Shown one piece after another: positions 62,101-64,000 of a stretch of DNA of 64,000 nt; position 1 is the stretch's first letter; every line of letters starts with the position of its first letter. A program made the position numbers and the translations under genes. The notes beneath the pieces are model-generated. The model saw nothing but the letters and a program-made list of their open reading frames with translations, was not told the DNA's origin and did no database searches. Source of the stretch: Strigamia acuminata (taxonomy: Eukaryota > Arthropoda > Chilopoda > Geophilomorpha > Linotaeniidae); the NCBI GenBank assembly GCA_949358305.1, contig OX442314.1, positions 16,485,060 to 16,549,059 on the forward strand, written 5' to 3'.

Positions 62101-63318
62101 TTGAATGTACTCCAGCAATAACGATTACCAGTTTCCAACTTGTTGCTTTCTAATTTATTAATACTATTTTTCTTCCAAGTTCATCAATCTTCTGTAAAAT
62201 CAAATTGACGTCGCTAAGTATATATTGGATTTGGGTGATTGGCTTGTACGCGTCAGAGTAATTAAATAGGTAATTTAATTATTTAAAGTTTAAACCATCA
62301 ATCATTCAAAGCTACGTTGATAAAATCAATTTAGTGACAATTGCAATATCGCATTTCCTGTTGACATTTAGGACCATTAATGAAATGAAATCTTGGGTTT
62401 GTTTTTTTGGGTTATTGGGGAAATTATTCATCATTGATTAATACTTAACTATGTGAAATGTCAACACAGGCTTAAAAAAAATCAATTTAATGGTGTGTAT
62501 ATTCAAATTAAAGGTCATTTTGGAATCCCAGAATTCTAATTTATTGTAAAAAGATGTGAAAACTGAATATTGGACATGGAATGGTCGAAATCTGGTTTTA
62601 ATAACCACAATATACGTTAATATTTAGCACGAAATACTTCCTGACGAATTAAAGTCTTTTATTTATGAATTTAATATTTGATAAGGATTTACAAAATTTA
62701 ATGATTAATTAAAACGAGTAAAATAACACTGTAAAGCCGACAATCGATTTTATTTAGATTTAGATTTTAATTCTTAGCCGTGGTACAGCTTTTGAAACCG
62801 CAGTGCAATTTTCCTAATTAAACTCCAGTAATCACTGTCATTGGCTCTCTAAGAGTTCTTTTCCAGACAACAAAGTACTCTGCATTGTTTCATTCGATAC
62901 AGACGATAAGAACTCATAAAGTTTATTATGCAATGCAATATGGGTTATTTAATACCAAAATATGTTGGTTTTTTTATTTTTTTTTTGGGAATAATTCAAT
63001 ATTTTGTATTTAAATTTTTAAATTGTTGTCGAGTCAAATTACAAAATATGCAAAAATTTATATTTTCAAAAAATTCGCATTCAAACTGGAACGTATTAAC
63101 CTTGTTTTACCTGTTTGCTATTCTAGACTCACGGATCAATATCGCATAAGTAAAGCACAAGTGATTTCACCCGAATACAATGTAGACTTACCTTGTCTCT
63201 TTTTTAGTGCTATCCTATTCTGCAGTAACCTACTTATGTCCAGTGCATTTGTTGGTACTGCGAAATCGTAGAAGAGTGTCAAGTATATGAAGACTAGGAC
63301 GACTTGCTGAGCGACCAT
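53108..63318 (-). CDS. prohormone-4: Prohormone-4 neuropeptide precursor with LDL-receptor class A domain
   Basis: Secreted precursor of the insect prohormone-4 family (the honeybee peptide begins IDLSRF). Four minus-strand exons, 63318-63192, 54091-53951, 53522-53370 and 53301-53108, all phase 1, give 204 residues (insect members about 200). The start at 63318 puts a signal peptide (MVAQQVVLVFIYLTLF...) first; an earlier in-frame ATG at 63366 would add 16 polar residues. Next comes the peptide ALDISRLLQNRIAL ending in the dibasic site KKR, then a six-cysteine LDLa module: SRCEPYEPFRC, ICISIQYLCDG, and ARDCPDGYDEDPRLC with its calcium-binding acidic residues. AKRPPVDETANFLQSLL, GPNYLEKLFG, TIEDFGKALHLMRTDLE and IKDSELGDVKFFLEKL follow, close to insect sequences. 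The peptide itself is divergent. Intron 1 is 9.1 kb. Confidence 0.95.
59226..59450. repeat. Degenerate AT-rich tandem repeat
   Basis: About ten imperfect units of roughly 18-24 bp built on GAAATTTTAATGGAAAAA, with variants AATTTCAAT and AATTTTAAT. The units vary in length and sequence, so it is an old or error-prone minisatellite inside prohormone-4 intron 1. Confidence 0.75.
61553..61560. promoter_or_regulatory. CRE octamer in prohormone-4 intron 1
   Basis: A perfect TGACGTCA about 1.6 kb downstream of exon 1. CREB sites are common in neuropeptide genes, but this one is supported by motif alone. Confidence 0.3.
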
Positions 63319-64000
63319 AGTGTGCAGCAAAGCCCGTTTTCCGCTGCTGTGAGTCTCCTTGCCCATCAGACAAAACGATTGAATGTTACCTGTGTTGGAT
63401 ATCTATGTTTCGCCCACGCTGTTTCTAACCAATGGGGGTTCGCCTACGCAATGTTAGCAACCAATGACAAAGCTGAACATAGGAGGGAACTGTTTAAGTT
63501 ATTAAATTTCAGGGTGTAAGGGGAAAGGGTTATGTGTTGCAATCTCGATCGATTGATAAAACATTAATGTTTGATGACTTTTTGTGTTGAAACTTTTTAT
63601 TCGGAATTTTTATCGTGTTTGTTCTATAGATATTTGGCTCTTAATGTTTTTTTAAATACGATTTAAAAAATAAATAAATAACTAAGTAACTAAATAAATA
63701 AATAAATAAATAAATAAAATAAATAGTAAACAAAAAAGAGACAAGAATTGAATACTGTCAGATATTGTGAGATATTTGTAGACTGGGTGTGTAAAAATGT
63801 CAATTTATTTTAAAATTAATTTACTGACGAATGAACGCCTTCACACGCGCTATCACACATGCAGGACTGGCATCACAGTTACTAAGCTTGAAAAAGCAGT
63901 ATAAAATAAAAATATGTAAATGTGCCGTAATACCCAAAATGTTTCTTCATACATTTTGTATTACGTGTATAAAGGTATGGGATGGAAGAAAGAAAAGTGG
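63319..64000 (-). promoter_or_regulatory. 5' UTR and upstream region of prohormone-4
   Basis: Upstream of the chosen start codon on the minus strand. CCAAT pentamers (plus-strand orientation) at 63429-63433 and 63461-63465 lie about 110-150 bp upstream, in a GC-richer patch that ends near 63530, which suggests the proximal promoter. Further out the DNA is AT-rich, with an AAAT microsatellite at about 63668-63724. No other gene is visible to the window edge. Confidence 0.45.
63668..63724. repeat. (AAAT)n microsatellite
   Basis: An interrupted run of AAAT/AAATA units, with CTAAGTAA variants in the middle. Confidence 0.85.

Larger units (their letters stand above)
54092..63191 (-). other. prohormone-4: Prohormone-4 intron 1 (9.1 kb)
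   Basis: By far the longest intron in the window. I find no further exon with a signal peptide or an IDLSRF-type motif. Contents: a GT-rich stretch at 57440-57470, a degenerate repeat at 59226-59450, a cluster of three GGATTA sites at 60635-60669, a CRE octamer at 61553-61560, and a purine-rich plus strand at 55700-56100 that opens long but meaningless minus-strand frames. Long first introns often hold neuron-specific enhancers or alternative first exons. Confidence 0.6.

Noticed and set aside
1-64000. tRNA, rRNA or snRNA genes
   Set aside because: I looked for B-box-like GGTTCGAATCC stretches and conserved rRNA or snRNA blocks and saw none that formed a complete structure; a covariance-model scan would be decisive.

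Overview
The window looks like arthropod nuclear DNA, most likely insect. It is AT-rich, and its protein genes are split by many GT-AG introns, mostly about 45-80 bp. Markers include a prohormone-4 neuropeptide precursor whose LDLa and C-terminal parts closely resemble the insect family, a goosecoid homeobox gene with the classic intron, and single-copy housekeeping genes. The short-intron, AT-rich style recalls beetle genomes, but this is inference. All exons were joined by hand from frame, phase and splice sites.

Layout: (1) 1-14 kb is gene-dense: the 3' part of DDX28 (+), an acyl-adenylate synthetase of the 4-coumarate-CoA ligase type (+), POLR2M/Gdown1 (+), an unrecognised coiled-coil gene (-), then VPS54 (+). 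(2) 14-24 kb is the goosecoid domain: a three-exon gsc gene in about 9 kb of non-coding DNA that probably holds its control elements. (3) 24.2-32.7 kb is URB1, 35 exons encoding about 2017 residues; its last intron carries a 209-bp hAT-type MITE with a perfect 8-bp target duplication. (4) 32.9-35.5 kb (-) encodes a secreted protein with a PAN-like cysteine domain followed by some 700 residues of Thr/Pro-rich repeats. (5) 36.2-46.0 kb (-) is TXNDC16 (ERp90 type), ending in the KDEL-like signal HIEL. (6) 46-53 kb has no gene I can support. (7) 53.1-63.3 kb (-) is prohormone-4, with a 9.1-kb first intron and an unusual N-terminal peptide.

The genes do not form one pathway. They serve mitochondrial ribosome biogenesis (DDX28), acyl/aryl-CoA formation, RNA polymerase II control, endosome-to-Golgi tethering (VPS54), axial patterning (gsc), 60S ribosome assembly (URB1), ER folding (TXNDC16) and peptide signalling (prohormone-4). 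No rRNA, tRNA, CRISPR array or viral gene was seen. The most interesting items are the divergent prohormone-4 peptide, the PAN-plus-repeat secreted protein, the hAT MITE and a perfect 28-bp hairpin in the ligase gene.
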